From positions 55,491-119,490 of the forward strand of contig CAADGG010000021.1 of the NCBI GenBank assembly GCA_900696485.1: a stretch of DNA of 64,000 nt, given 5' to 3'. The DNA comes from an uncultured Pseudomonadota bacterium (lineage in GTDB: Bacteria; Myxococcota_A; UBA9160; PR03). Numbering within the stretch: position 1 is the first letter of the stretch; each line of letters starts with the position of its first letter. The translations under genes were made by a program, and so were the position numbers. The notes beneath the pieces are model-generated. The model was given only the letters and a program-made list of their open reading frames with translations. It did not search any database and was not told the origin of the DNA. Below, one piece after another: positions 21,485-33,442 of this stretch.

Positions 21485-22264
21485 ATGGCGGATCGATTGG
21501 CGGGAAAGGTGGCACTGATCACCGGCGGCGCAAGCGGGATCGGCCGGCAGGCGGGTCTGCTGTTCGCGTCGGAGGGCGCGAAGCTCGTGATCGCCGACGT
21601 CGACGGGGCGGCCGCCGAACGCACCGCCGCCGAGGTGCGGGCTCGCGGCGGCACGGCGGAAGCCGTCGCCTGCGATGTCGCGTGCAGCGAAGACGTGCGC
21701 AGCGCCGTCGATCGCGCGGAACGGAGCTACGGCGCGCTGCACGTGCTGTTCAACAACGCCGGGATCTTTCCGGCCGAGGACGGCTCGCCCGTCGAGACGC
21801 CGGAGGCGGTCTTCGACCGGGTGCTCGCCGTCAACACGAAGGGCGTGTTCCTCGGCTGCAAACACGGGATCCCGGCGCTGCTCCGGGCCGGGGGCGGCTC
21901 GATCGTCAACACCGCGTCGTTCGTGGCGGTGCTGGGCGCTGCGACGTCGCAGGTGGCGTACACCGCGAGCAAGGGCGCCGTGTTGGCGATGACGCGCGAG
22001 ATCGCGATCGAATACGCGCGGCGCGGGATCCGCGCCAATGCGCTGTGCCCGGGACCCGTCAACACCCCTCTGTTGGCCGAGCTGCTGGCGTCTCCGGAGG
22101 CCCGGCAGCGACGGCTCGTGCACGTTCCGATGGGTCGCCTCGCCGAGCCGATCGAAGTGGCGCGCGCGGCGCTGTTCCTCGCGTCCGAGGAGTCCTCGTA
22201 CGTGAACGGCACCACATTCCTCGTCGATGGCGGGATCACGGCGGCCTACGTCACGCCGGAGTGA
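21485..22264 (+). CDS. Short-chain dehydrogenase/reductase
   Basis: 259-aa classical SDR with the Rossmann motif TGGASGIG, NNAGI, the catalytic serine in NTASF, Y159 and K163 (YTASK), and the terminal VNGTTFLVDGG. The Asp after the second beta strand (VIADVDG) favours NAD over NADP. It lies 5 bp after the aldehyde dehydrogenase stop and is surely cotranscribed. It probably oxidises or reduces an intermediate of the same amine or amino-alcohol pathway. Last gene of the plus-strand run that starts at cdsA or earlier. Confidence 0.88.
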   Translation: MADRLAGKVALITGGASGIGRQAGLLFASEGAKLVIADVDGAAAERTAAEVRARGGTAEAVACDVACSEDVRSAVDRAERSYGALHVLFNNAGIFPAEDGSPVETPEAVFDRVLAVNTKGVFLGCKHGIPALLRAGGGSIVNTASFVAVLGAATSQVAYTASKGAVLAMTREIAIEYARRGIRANALCPGPVNTPLLAELLASPEARQRRLVHVPMGRLAEPIEVARAALFLASEESSYVNGTTFLVDGGITAAYVTPE

Positions 22265-22295
22265 AGGAGGCGCCGGCGCGAGCCGCTCGCCGCGC

Positions 22296-23927
22296 TCACG
22301 CCACCCGCGGTCCGGCGCCGATGGGCTTGCGGATCAGCGTCTCGACCCGGTAGCGGGCGTCGTCCGTCTCGCGGTGATCGAGGTTGTAGTGCAGACCGCG
22401 GCTTTCCTTGCGCCAGGCCGCGCACTCGATCACCAGCGCGGCGACCCGGGCCAGGTTGCGCAGCTCGAGCAGGTCCGGCGTCACACGGAAGTTCCAGTAG
22501 TACTCGTCGATCTCGCCCTGCAGCAGGGCCAGCCGGTGACGCGCGCGAGCGAGGCGCTTGTCGCTGCGCACGATGCCGACGTAGTTCCACATGAAGCGGC
22601 GGACCTCCTCCCAGTTCTGGGTGATCATCACCGCCTCATCGCTGTCGCGGACCCACTGCGCCTGCCAGGTGGGAACGCTCGCCGGAGCCTGCGCCGCTCC
22701 GTGCCGCTTCCGGCTCTCGTTGGCCGCGGCGTCGGCGAACACGACGCATTCGAGCAGCGAGTTCGAGGCGAGTCGGTTGGCGCCGTGCAGGCCCGTGCAG
22801 GTGACCTCGCCTGCAGCGAACAGGTTGGGCAGGTCCGTCTCCCCGCGCAGGTCGGTCCGCACGCCGCCGCAGGTGTAGTGCGCCGCCGGCACGACGGGGA
22901 TGGGTTGCCGCGTGATGTCGATGCCGTACTGCAGGCAGCGTTCGTAGATGTTGGGGAAGCGCTCGCGCACGAAGCCCGGATCGCGATGCGTGATGTCGAG
23001 CAGCACGTGCTCGGCCCCGGAACGCTTGAGTTCGGCGTCGATCGCGCGGGCGACGACGTCGCGGGGCGCGAGGTCCGCCATCTCGTGGACCTGCGACATG
23101 AAGGCGACGCCGTCACGGGTGCGCAGGATCCCGCCTTCCCCGCGCACGGCCTCGGTGATCAGGAACGACTTGGAGTGCGGATGGAACAGGCAGGTGGGAT
23201 GGAACTGCATGAATTCCATGTTCGAGACGGTGGCGCCCGCCCGATAGGCCATCGCGACCCCGTCGCCGGACGCGACGTCGGGGTTGGAGGTGTAGAGATA
23301 GACCTTGCCGGCCCCGCCCGTCGCGAGCAACGTGATCGGCGCCAGGAAGCGATGCACCAGCGTGCTGTTCGCGTCGAGCACATAGGCGCCGAGGCAGCGC
23401 TCCGGCCCGGCGACGCCGGAGCGCCGTGCGGTGATCAGATCGACCGCCAGATGGCTCTCGAAGAACGCGATCCCGGGGTGCGCGCGCGCCCGTGCGAGCA
23501 GCGCGCGTTCGAGTTCGCGGCCGGTCGTGTCGCGATGGTGCAGGATGCGGCGCCGGGTATGCCCTCCCTCGCGGCCGAGGGCGTAGCCGTGTCCCGCAGG
23601 AGTGTCGGGCGCCGCCGCGTCGAAGCGCGCACCGAGCGCGCGGAGCGACTCGATCATCGCCGGCGCCCGCTCCACGACGTGCTGCACGACCTCCTCGCGG
23701 CACAGGCCCGCGCCGGCGCGCAGGGTGTCCTGCACGTGCGCTTCGAACGAGTCGTCGTCGCCGAGCACGGCGGCGATCCCGCCCTGGGCCCAGGCCGTCG
23801 CGGACTCGTCGGCGGCGCGTTTGGTGACGATGCCGACCCGCCCATGCTCCGCGACGCGCAGCGCATAGAACAGGCCCGCCATGCCGCTGCCGAGGACCAG
23901 GAAGTCGAAATCGTGACGTTCGGGCAT
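22296..23927 (-). CDS. nadB: L-aspartate oxidase
   Basis: FAD enzyme oxidising aspartate to iminoaspartate, the first step of de novo NAD synthesis. 543 aa from the ATG at 23927. N-terminal FAD motif FLVLGSGMAGL, then ATAWAQGGIAAVLG, GREGGHTRRRILHHRD, and HYTCGGVRTDLRGET with the flavin-linked histidine region and FAAGEVTCTGLHGANRLASNSLLE. The frame runs 40 residues further upstream, but the family start is at MPERHDFDFLVLG. No Shine-Dalgarno is seen before this ATG; the upstream sequence reads CGCTCCTCCT, so initiation may be leaderless. Its 3' end faces the SDR gene. Confidence 0.94.
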   Translation of the reverse strand: MPERHDFDFLVLGSGMAGLFYALRVAEHGRVGIVTKRAADESATAWAQGGIAAVLGDDDSFEAHVQDTLRAGAGLCREEVVQHVVERAPAMIESLRALGARFDAAAPDTPAGHGYALGREGGHTRRRILHHRDTTGRELERALLARARAHPGIAFFESHLAVDLITARRSGVAGPERCLGAYVLDANSTLVHRFLAPITLLATGGAGKVYLYTSNPDVASGDGVAMAYRAGATVSNMEFMQFHPTCLFHPHSKSFLITEAVRGEGGILRTRDGVAFMSQVHEMADLAPRDVVARAIDAELKRSGAEHVLLDITHRDPGFVRERFPNIYERCLQYGIDITRQPIPVVPAAHYTCGGVRTDLRGETDLPNLFAAGEVTCTGLHGANRLASNSLLECVVFADAAANESRKRHGAAQAPASVPTWQAQWVRDSDEAVMITQNWEEVRRFMWNYVGIVRSDKRLARARHRLALLQGEIDEYYWNFRVTPDLLELRNLARVAALVIECAAWRKESRGLHYNLDHRETDDARYRVETLIRKPIGAGPRVA

Positions 23928-24076
23928 AGGAGGAGCGCGGAGTGTACCGCGCGGCGCTCGGGCCCGGGAATCGCTGCTCAGGCAAAGCCGGGGAACGCCC
24001 GAAAAGGGCAGCGACCGATCCCGGCGTTGCGCCCCCGGAGGGAACACGGGATCCGTCGGGATCGAGGAGGCACGGC

Positions 24077-24766
24077 TTGCCGACGTTCGCGCGGATCGGG
24101 GGACTCATCCTCCTGCTGCTCGCCCTCGAGGCCGGGACGGCCCGGGAGGCGAGGGCGGAGTTCTATCGCTGGGTCGATGCCGACGGCGTCGTGCACCTCA
24201 CGGACTCTCCGGGCGACCGCCGCTATGCCCGCTACCAGCCGAGCCCGGGTGGCACCGGTGCGGGCATCCGCGCGATCACGCGGCGCTCCTCGACGCTCGG
24301 TCTCGGACGGCGCGAAATCCGCTATTCCCTCGGGGCCCTCAGTTCGCAGCGACCGGGCGATCGCTCCGCGCCCGGCGCGTACGATGCCATGATCCGTGCG
24401 ACCGCCCGCCGCTACGGCGTTCCGGCGGCGCTGGTGAAGGCCGTCGTCAAGACCGAGTCGAACTTCCAGCGCCATGCGGTCTCGCGAGCCGGAGCCCAGG
24501 GTCTGATGCAGCTCATGCCGCAGACGGCCGCGGAACTCGGGATCCAGAATCCGTTCAGCCCCGAGGAGAACCTCCACGGCGGCACGCGCTACCTGCGGAC
24601 GATGATCGACCGCTTCGGGGGGGACTGGAAGCACGCGCTGGCGGCGTACAATGCCGGACCGGGCGCCGTCGATCAGTACGGCGGGATTCCGCCCTATCGC
24701 GAGACGCGGGAGTACGTCGAGCGCGTCCTTCACTACTATCGCCGTTACGATGGTGACTTCAATTGA
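24077..24766 (+). CDS. Lytic murein transglycosylase with DUF4124 domain
   Basis: 229-aa exported soluble-lytic-transglycosylase-type enzyme that cleaves peptidoglycan between MurNAc and GlcNAc. It has a signal peptide of about 22-27 residues (RIGGLILLLLALEAG...AREARA) and a short DUF4124 module (FYRWVDADGVVHLTDSP). The SLT domain has catalytic E127 in VKTESNFQ, then GAQGLMQLMP and AAYNAGPGAV. The TTG at 24077 was picked because GGAGG precedes it and it gives a clean signal peptide. It overlaps pgsA by 17 bp. Confidence 0.9.
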   Translation: MPTFARIGGLILLLLALEAGTAREARAEFYRWVDADGVVHLTDSPGDRRYARYQPSPGGTGAGIRAITRRSSTLGLGRREIRYSLGALSSQRPGDRSAPGAYDAMIRATARRYGVPAALVKAVVKTESNFQRHAVSRAGAQGLMQLMPQTAAELGIQNPFSPEENLHGGTRYLRTMIDRFGGDWKHALAAYNAGPGAVDQYGGIPPYRETREYVERVLHYYRRYDGDFN

Positions 24767-25397
24767 TGAATCGACCCCCGCGGCGCCGGCCGTGGCCCCG
24801 CGGCTCCCCACCCCCGAACGCCTCTGGAACCTGCCCAATACGATCACGATGCTGCGCGCGGCCATCGTGCCGGTGCTGCTGCTGTTCCCGGAGGCGGCTG
24901 GAAGCCGGCTCGGGTCCCAGTTGCTCGCCGGACTCTTCATCCTGGCGGCCGTCACGGACCTGCTCGACGGCTGGCTCGCCCGGCGCGGCCAGCAGGTCAC
25001 GCAGATCGGCAAGCTGATCGATCCGTTGGCCGACAAGTTGCTGGTCGCGACGGCGCTGATCGTGCTGCTGGCTGGCGGACGGATTCCGAGCTGGGGCACG
25101 CCGATGGTGGTCGTGATCATCGGGCGTGAGCTGGCCGTGACGGGCCTGCGCGGCTTCGCCCAGGCCGATGGCCACATCATGGCGGCGGACTGGTCCGGCA
25201 AGCTCAAGGCCCTGCTGCAGAACATCGCCATCGGCGCGTTGCTGTTTCCGACTCCTCAATGGGGTCTGCCGGCACACACGATCGGCCTCTCGTTCCTCGT
25301 CGCGGCGACGGCGCTCACGCTGTGGTCCGGCTACGGCTACTTTGCGAGTTATTTCGGGGAGGCGGGCCTGCGGGCCCGCAGGGAGAAGAGACGATGA
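24750..25397 (+). CDS. pgsA: CDP-diacylglycerol-glycerol-3-phosphate 3-phosphatidyltransferase
   Basis: Membrane CDP-alcohol phosphatidyltransferase making phosphatidylglycerophosphate from CDP-diacylglycerol, the cdsA product. The family motif D-G-x2-A-R-x8-G-x3-D-x3-D is complete in LLDGWLARRGQQVTQIGKL followed by IDPLADK. Four to five hydrophobic helices are visible, and NLPNTITMLRAAIVP is the typical start. ATG 24750 (or GTG 24753) lies inside the end of the transglycosylase gene. 215 aa. The stop overlaps the next start (ATGA). Confidence 0.92.
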   Translation: MVTSIDESTPAAPAVAPRLPTPERLWNLPNTITMLRAAIVPVLLLFPEAAGSRLGSQLLAGLFILAAVTDLLDGWLARRGQQVTQIGKLIDPLADKLLVATALIVLLAGGRIPSWGTPMVVVIIGRELAVTGLRGFAQADGHIMAADWSGKLKALLQNIAIGALLFPTPQWGLPAHTIGLSFLVAATALTLWSGYGYFASYFGEAGLRARREKRR

Positions 25398-26707
25398 GCA
25401 GACTCCGCGATCTCGGTGCGCGCATCGACGCGCGACAGACGCGAATCGGAGTCATGGGACTCGGCTACGTCGGCCTGCCGCTCGCGGTGGAGTTCGCCAA
25501 GGCCGGTTTCCCGGTGACGGGTTTCGAGCTCGACGGAGAGAAGGTCCGCGCCGTTCTCGACGGGCGCTCCTACATCGAAGACGTCCCGGCGGCCGAGATC
25601 GCCGCGGTGCGCGAGCGGGGGCACCTCGTCGCCACCGGCGACATGGGGGAGCTCGCCGGCTGTGACGTCATCAACGTCTGCGTGCCGACGCCGCTGACCA
25701 AGACCAAGGATCCAGACTTCTCGTTCATGGCCGCCGCCGTCGAGGAGATCCGCAAGCGCCTGCGCGGCGGGCAACTGGTGATCCTCGGCAGCACGACGTA
25801 CCCGGGCACGACCCACGAGCTGTTCCTGCCCTTGCTCGAGGCGTCGGGTCTGCGCGTCGGGGAGGACTTCTCGCTGGCCTTCGCGCCCGAGCGCATCGAT
25901 CCGGCCAACAAGCAGTTCAAGGTCCGGAACGTCCCGAAGGTGGTCGGCGGCGAGACGCCGCTCTGCACCGAACTCGCGGTGAAGGTGTTCCAACCGGTCG
26001 TCGACACCGTCGTGCCGGTCTCCTCGTCGCAGGCGGCGGAGATGGTGAAGCTGCTCGAGAACACCTTCCGAGCCATCAACATCGGTCTCGCCAACGAGGT
26101 GGCGCTGATGTGCGACCGGCTCGGGCTCGACGTCTGGGAGGTCATCGAGGCGGCCGCCACCAAGCCCTATGGCTTCATGAAGTTCCTGCCCGGACCCGGC
26201 CTCGGCGGCCACTGCATCCCGATCGATCCGACCTATCTGTCCTGGAAGATGAAGTCGCTGAACTTTCCGGCGCGCTTCATCGATCTCGCGACCGATATCA
26301 ACACGCAGATGCCGATGCACGTCGTCCGGCGGATCGGCGACGTCCTGAACGAGGACCGGATCGCGGTGAACGGCTCGCGGATCCTGCTGCTCGGTGCGGC
26401 CTACAAATCGAACGTGTCGGACATGCGCGAGTCGCCGGCCATCGAGGTGGCCGAAGGGCTGCTGCGCAAAGGCGCCCAGCTCGACTACCACGACCCGCAC
26501 GTGCCGGAGTTCCACCTGAGCGCGCACGTGCTGAAGAGCGTCGATCTGAGCGACGAGGTGCTCGAGAACGCCGACCTCATCGTGATCGTGACGGATCACG
26601 ACGGCGTCGACTACGAGCGCATCGCGTCGAAGGCCCAGCGCATCTTCGATACCCGCAACGCCACCCGCCGGGTCACCCGGCACCGGGAGAAGATCCGCAA
26701 GCTGTAG
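25394..26707 (+). CDS. UDP-N-acetylglucosamine/galactosamine 6-dehydrogenase family (WbpA/TviB-like)
   Basis: 437-aa nucleotide-sugar dehydrogenase that oxidises the C6 alcohol of a UDP-HexNAc to the uronic acid with two NAD. N-terminal [17 protein letters not shown]ossmann motif, STTYPGTT, and the active-site cysteine C274 in [13 protein letters not shown]. That context followed by TYLSWK is characteristic of the WbpA group rather than UDP-glucose dehydrogenase. It feeds O-antigen or exopolysaccharide synthesis, though no glycosyltransferase lies nearby. The start overlaps pgsA by 4 bp and a GGGAGAAGAG ribosome site precedes it. Confidence 0.88.
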   Translation: MSRLRDLGARIDARQTRIGVMGLGYVGLPLAVEFAKAGFPVTGFELDGEKVRAVLDGRSYIEDVPAAEIAAVRERGHLVATGDMGELAGCDVINVCVPTPLTKTKDPDFSFMAAAVEEIRKRLRGGQLVILGSTTYPGTTHELFLPLLEASGLRVGEDFSLAFAPERIDPANKQFKVRNVPKVVGGETPLCTELAVKVFQPVVDTVVPVSSSQAAEMVKLLENTFRAINIGLANEVALMCDRLGLDVWEVIEAAATKPYGFMKFLPGPGLGGHCIPIDPTYLSWKMKSLNFPARFIDLATDINTQMPMHVVRRIGDVLNEDRIAVNGSRILLLGAAYKSNVSDMRESPAIEVAEGLLRKGAQLDYHDPHVPEFHLSAHVLKSVDLSDEVLENADLIVIVTDHDGVDYERIASKAQRIFDTRNATRRVTRHREKIRKL

Positions 26708-26817
26708 CGGCGGCCGGGCCGGGTATACTCGCCGCACCGATGGCGACCCCCGGGTGCTCCGTACCGTTTCTCGTGTCGTATCCCCCCCGCGATGCGCGGC
26801 TGTCCCGTTAGCCCGCC

Positions 26818-27528
<711 letters not shown>

Positions 27529-27535
27529 GGGCCCC

Positions 27536-29895
<2,360 letters not shown>

Positions 29896-29899
<4 letters not shown>

Positions 29900-31116
29900 C
29901 GACGACGACGACGATGCAGCGCCGCGTGCTCGTCGTGGCCGGAGCCGTGCTGGCCGCGGCGGCGCTGTGGCTGGTGATGCGCCCGCAGGCCCTGCGCGTC
30001 GACGTCGCGACGGTGCGGCGCGCGCCGCTCCGGGTCACCGTCGACGAAGAAGGGGAGACGCGTGTCCGGGACCGGTACGTGGTCGCGGCCCCGGCGACCG
30101 GGCGCCTGCTGCGGATCGAGCACGACGAGGGCGATCCGATCGAGGCCGGGGCGGTCGTTGCGCGGATCGAGCCGGCTCCTCTCGATCCGCGCGATCGAGC
30201 CGCCGCGCAGGCCCGCCTGGAGGCTGCCGAGTCGTCCCAGCAGGCGGCGCGCGCCCGGATGCAACGCGCCGAGGCCGCGCTCGCGCAGGCCCGGCGCGAT
30301 GCGGCCCGTGCCGCGCAGCTCCATGCTCGCGGCACCGCCAGCGACTACGCGCTCGAGCAGGCGCGGCTCGCCGAGACCAGCGCGGTGCGCGAGCACGAGG
30401 AGGCGCGCTTTGCCGCCGCTGCGGCCGCCTCCGATGTCGAGGCGGCGCGGGCGGTGCTGATCGCGGATCCGGGGCCGACCGCATCGCGGCCAGAGGCCGC
30501 GGCCGCACCGTCGTGCGCCGGCGCGGTCCCGTGTCTGGAAGGCCGCGCGCCGGTCTCCGGCCAGATCCTGCGCGTGCTCGAGGAGAGCGAACGGATCGTC
30601 GCGGCCGGGACGCCGCTGGTCGAGATCGGCGATCCGGCGGCGCTCGAGATCGTGACGGACGTCCTGTCCCGCGACGCCGTCGGCGTGACGGCCGGAACGC
30701 CGGTGTGGATCGAGGACTGGGGCGGACCGGGCGCCCTCGAGGGGCGCGTCCGGCGCGTCGAACCGTCCGGCTTCACGAAGGTCTCGGCGCTCGGCGTCGA
30801 GGAGCAACGCGTCAACGTCGTGATCGACCTCGCCGAACCGGATCCGCGCCTCGGCGACGGCTATCGGGTCGAAGTGCGGATCGTCACGTGGGAAGGCGAC
30901 GACGTGCTGCAGATCCCCGCGAGCGCGCTGTTTCGCGTCGGCCCGCAGTGGGCGGTCTTCGTCGTCGAGGGCGGTCGCGCGCGCCGCCGCCCGGTCGAAG
31001 TCGGCGCCCAGGCCACGTTCGATGTCGAGATCCGCGCCGGTCTCTCCGAAGGCGACGTCGTGATCCTCCACCCGAGCGATCGCCTCGACGACGGAACGCG
31101 CGTCGCGCCGCGCTGA
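29896..31116 (+). CDS. HlyD/RND-type periplasmic adaptor subunit
   Basis: 406-aa membrane fusion protein for the preceding ABC pair. One N-terminal membrane anchor (VLVVAGAVLAAAALWLVM) precedes a biotinyl-lipoyl-like half motif (GRLLRIEHDEGDPIEAGAVVARIEP). A long coiled-coil hairpin rich in Ala, Arg and Glu spans about 80-170; the second lipoyl half is APVSGQILRVLEESERIV, and beta-barrel segments follow. The GTG at 29896 overlaps the permease stop; an ATG at 29914 is the alternative. A pair of cysteines at SCAGAVPC near the hairpin end is unusual. No outer-membrane channel gene is adjacent. Confidence 0.87.
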
Positions 31117-31202
31117 AACCGCCCCGGCGCCCCCGTCTGGCCGCCCCATCCGGCGGCGCCGGACTCGCGTGGCAGCCGGCCCCGGAGACGCCGCGACCAG
31201 AC

Positions 31203-31231
31203 TTGACGCCGGGCCGGCCGTCCCGTACCTC
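31203..31231 (+). promoter_or_regulatory. Candidate promoter of tRNA-Gly
   Basis: TTGACG (31203-31208) matches the sigma-70 -35 consensus at 5 of 6 bases and is followed after 17 bp by TACCTC, a poor -10. The tRNA begins 11 bp later, the expected distance. The -35 box is convincing; the -10 is not. Confidence 0.35.
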
Positions 31232-31242
31232 CCCTGGCATCC

Positions 31243-31317
31243 GCACGAGTAGCTCAGTGGTAGAGCATCACGTTGCCAACGTGAGGGTCGCGGGTTCAAA
31301 TCCCGTCTCGTGCTCCA
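31243..31317 (+). tRNA. tRNA-Gly (anticodon GCC)
   Basis: Complete cloverleaf with encoded CCA: acceptor stem GCACGAG/CTCGTGC with discriminator T, D arm GCTC..GAGC, anticodon stem TCACG/CGTGA around loop TTGCCAA (anticodon GCC), and T arm GCGGG-TTCAAAT-CCCGT with one G-T pair. It decodes GGC and GGU. The 3' part is repeated at 49390-49435, showing that this gene served as an integration site. Confidence 0.97.
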
Positions 31318-31318
31318 G
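31273..31318 (+). repeat. attL-like core: 3' end of tRNA-Gly
   Basis: 46-bp block from the anticodon loop to one base past CCA that recurs at 49390-49435 with two mismatches (g/c and a/g in the T arm). The tRNA keeps an intact sequence at this side, as expected when an element restores the target gene on insertion. Confidence 0.75.
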
Positions 31319-31326
31319 CATTCTTG

Positions 31327-31359
31327 CAGCGCCCCCGCGCAGTTGCGTCGGGGGCGCTG
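31327..31359 (+). terminator. Terminator-like hairpin after tRNA-Gly
   Basis: A perfect 11-bp stem CAGCGCCCCCG/CGGGGGCGCTG starts 10 bp after the tRNA, and the loop itself can pair CGCA with TGCG. No long T-run follows, but position and strength suggest tRNA transcript termination. Confidence 0.6.
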
Positions 31360-31433
31360 TCGTGTTCGGAATCCGCTTCCTGAGCCGGAGACGTCTCCGG
31401 TGGGCTCGGTGCTCCGTGCGGACGGGTCCTGGG

Positions 31434-31861
31434 TCGATCCGAAGTCCGCGAACGCAAGGTCGCCACCCTCGACGGGGACCGCGTGGGCGTGGACCCGGAG
31501 GGTCAGCGCCGGGTTCGCGTGGCCCAGCGGCTCGGCCACGAAGCGGAGGCTGCGGCCAGCCTGGAGGGCCAGGGTCGCGAAGGTATGCCGGGCCGCGTGG
31601 AGCTTCAGCGGCCGGACGCCGAGCTTCTGGGCGCGGCGCGCCCCGGTGGACAGCAGGAAGCGCAGCAGCGGCGCGAAGCGCGCCTCGTGCTCCTCCGCCA
31701 CGGCCAGGAGCGCCTCGGCTTCGGCGCCGGGTCCAGGCATCGACGATCGCGACCTCGGAGTCCTCCCGGCGCGCCACACGGGCGATCAGGCGGCCGACGC
31801 CGTTCGCCGGATTCCGGGCGATCAGCCCGTCGCGGGCGGCCAGGTTCAGCACGCGGCGCAG
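31434..31861 (-). pseudogene. Tyrosine recombinase (phage-type integrase) remnant
   Basis: Broken integrase reading toward the tRNA. One frame (31861 to about 31730) gives LRRVLNLAARDGLIARNP, typical of the end of the core-binding domain. The frame then shifts and continues as AEALLAVAEEHEARFAPLLRF, LLSTGAR (box I arginine) and, without the expected 70-90 residues, RRAQKLGVRPLKLHAARHT (His-x-x-Arg box), then LGHANPALTLRVHAHAVP. The catalytic tyrosine expected in TLRVYAHA is histidine (CAC, 31489-31491). Three defects - frameshift, internal deletion and Tyr-to-His - make it inactive. Upstream to 32058 another frame encodes a small basic segment (RREILAGRLERRVVHGRPYW) that may be its N-terminus or an excisionase-like piece. 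Confidence 0.8.
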
Positions 31862-32061
31862 TCGCCGTCCCGGCCCCGGCCCGGAGACACGATCGAATGC
31901 CGGCGAACTCCTGGGACCTGACACTGAAACGCCGCCGCCCCCCAGTACGGCCGCCCGTGAACGACGCGGCGCTCGAGGCGCCCGGCCAGGATCTCGCGCC
32001 GGATGCACGCACGGACCGAGTTTCTCCCGTAGCGGGTGGACCCCGGCGCGTTCTCCATCCA

Positions 32062-32472
32062 TCAGATCCGGAAGCGCTCGAGAACGAGTTTCGCGAAGGC
32101 GCGCAGATCGCCGAGTCGGTTGCGCACGATCGAGTCGACGATGCTCGGATCGAGCTTCCGGTATTCGTGGATGGCGACGTTCCGAAAGCCGGTCATGCGG
32201 CGCATGCGATCGGTGAGCTCTTCGTCGAGGAGGCCCGCCCGGTGCAGGAGATCGAAGATCGCCGCGAGGTCGTCCGGGACACCGAGCCCCTCGCGCGCCA
32301 CGACGTGTGCCGCCAGATCGAGCATCGCTTGCACCGCGCGCTGCAAGTTCAGCACGAGGATGTCCTGACGATCGAGCGGATCGAGGCCGGGACGCTCGCG
32401 CGCCGTGTCGATCCGAGCCAGGCAGCGCTCGAGAGTCGCGACCTTGGCGAGCACCAGATCACGATCGACCAT
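32062..32472 (-). CDS. hepT: HepT-like HEPN ribonuclease toxin
   Basis: 136-aa HEPN-domain protein of the HepT/DUF86 family with the RNase motif R-x4-H-x-Y complete at R97, H102, Y104 (GFRNVAIHEY). All-helical composition. In characterised systems HepT degrades or modifies RNA and is silenced when its MntA partner adds AMP residues to the tyrosine. Start ATG at 32472 chosen because it overlaps the antitoxin gene by 14 bp; the frame extends 35 residues upstream into that gene. Appears intact. Confidence 0.88.
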   Translation of the reverse strand: MVDRDLVLAKVATLERCLARIDTARERPGLDPLDRQDILVLNLQRAVQAMLDLAAHVVAREGLGVPDDLAAIFDLLHRAGLLDEELTDRMRRMTGFRNVAIHEYRKLDPSIVDSIVRNRLGDLRAFAKLVLERFRI

Positions 32473-32866
32473 GGACCACCCGCTCGACCAGCGCGCGCTC
32501 CGCCTCGGCGCGGAGGCGTTTGAGATCTTCGTAACGTCCAGGCAGCGTGGCCTCGAAGCGCGCCAGCTCCGGCGCATCCGGTCCGAACACGCAGCGCCCG
32601 TGTTGCATCACCTGCCGGGCGAGGATCGGGGAGGCCGTCCCGAGATCGACGAGGTCGACGGCAGTGCCGGCGATCTGCTCGAGGGCGGTCTGGGCATCGA
32701 GGAGTGCGAGCGCGTCCGGGCGGCGGCGGAAGAGCGCCGCCAGGTCCAGGTCCGAGCCCCGGTGCTGGGTGCCCGCGGCCTCGGAGCCGAACACGAAGAG
32801 CGCCGCAAGCCCGAAGCGCTCTTCGAGCAGGGCGACGAGGCGCTGGGTGAGAGAGCGGGTGAGCAT
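32459..32866 (-). CDS. mntA: MntA-type nucleotidyltransferase antitoxin
   Basis: Minimal nucleotidyltransferase, 135 aa from ATG 32866 (a GTG at 32887 would add 7 residues). Motif G-S-x10-D-x-D is intact: G27-S28, D39-D41 in FGSEAAGTQHRGSDLDLA. A third acidic residue is likely in AVDLVDLG. Partner of the overlapping hepT gene and translated first, the normal antitoxin-toxin order. It neutralises HepT by AMPylation in studied pairs. Sits at the integrase end of the island, where it could stabilise it. Confidence 0.86.
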   Translation of the reverse strand: MLTRSLTQRLVALLEERFGLAALFVFGSEAAGTQHRGSDLDLAALFRRRPDALALLDAQTALEQIAGTAVDLVDLGTASPILARQVMQHGRCVFGPDAPELARFEATLPGRYEDLKRLRAEAERALVERVVHGRS

Positions 32867-32887
32867 GCCGCGGTCAGGATCGCGCAC

Positions 32888-33442
32888 GTGCCCGCGGGGC
32901 GCTACGAACGGAACCGGGACGTTGTTTCCGATCTCCGTTGCGACCGCCGCCCGTCGCCGGAATCACGGGTTCCGGGCCCGGCGCAGCGAAAGTTCGGAAA
33001 GAACGTCCCCAGTCCACGTCCCCAGTCCACCAGTCCACGACCTCGGAACGATCGTCCGCCGGCACGCGGACGCGTGGACCGACGATCCCGCGCGCGCCTC
33101 CCCGAAGCCCAACGCTCGGCCGCGCTGCACAGCGGACCCGCGGCTCGATGGCGAATCCCGAGGCGACCCCGGGCGGCGGTCGTCGCGCCAGCCGGGTCCC
33201 CTTCCGCGCGGTCACGGCTCGGCCGCGGCCGCCGCGGCGCCGGAAGCAGTGACACAGGATTGTCTTGACACCGCGACGGGGGGGTAGAACGCTGCAGAGA
33301 GGTCCCGCTCCCCGGGGCCGATCGCGAAAAGGGGAAGGGGAATGAGGGTCCACGTGCGCTCGCTGTTGTTGCTCTCCACGCTGTCGTTCAGGTGGGCGTC
33401 GCCGAAGTTCCAGCCGAGCACGAGGCCACCTAGGAGCTCGCC
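32888..33442. other. Gap with no confident gene
   Basis: About 550 bp of degraded sequence. It holds a short direct repetition of GTCCCCAGTCCAC near 33003-33045. A minus-strand frame at 33212-33454 has a 5' part (GGLVLGWNFGDAHLND, then TWTLIPLPLF) that looks like real protein, but I do not recognise it and it is probably a fragment. A perfect 8-bp inverted repeat GCCACCTA/TAGGTGGC spans 33425-33452 at the edge of the direct repeat. Confidence 0.4.

Noticed and set aside
22265..22295. Bidirectional terminator between the SDR gene and nadB
   Set aside because: Only a 5-bp stem (GCGAG/CTCGC) is present and there is no T-run on either strand.
26724..26729. TATACT as the -10 of the ABC export operon promoter
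   Set aside because: No acceptable -35 lies 16-18 bp upstream and there is no extended -10, so I could not support a promoter.
31268..31320. Protein ending with a Glu-His-Glu-Thr-Gly-Phe-type sequence over the tRNA
   Set aside because: It is the antisense translation of tRNA-Gly, a common false protein tail.
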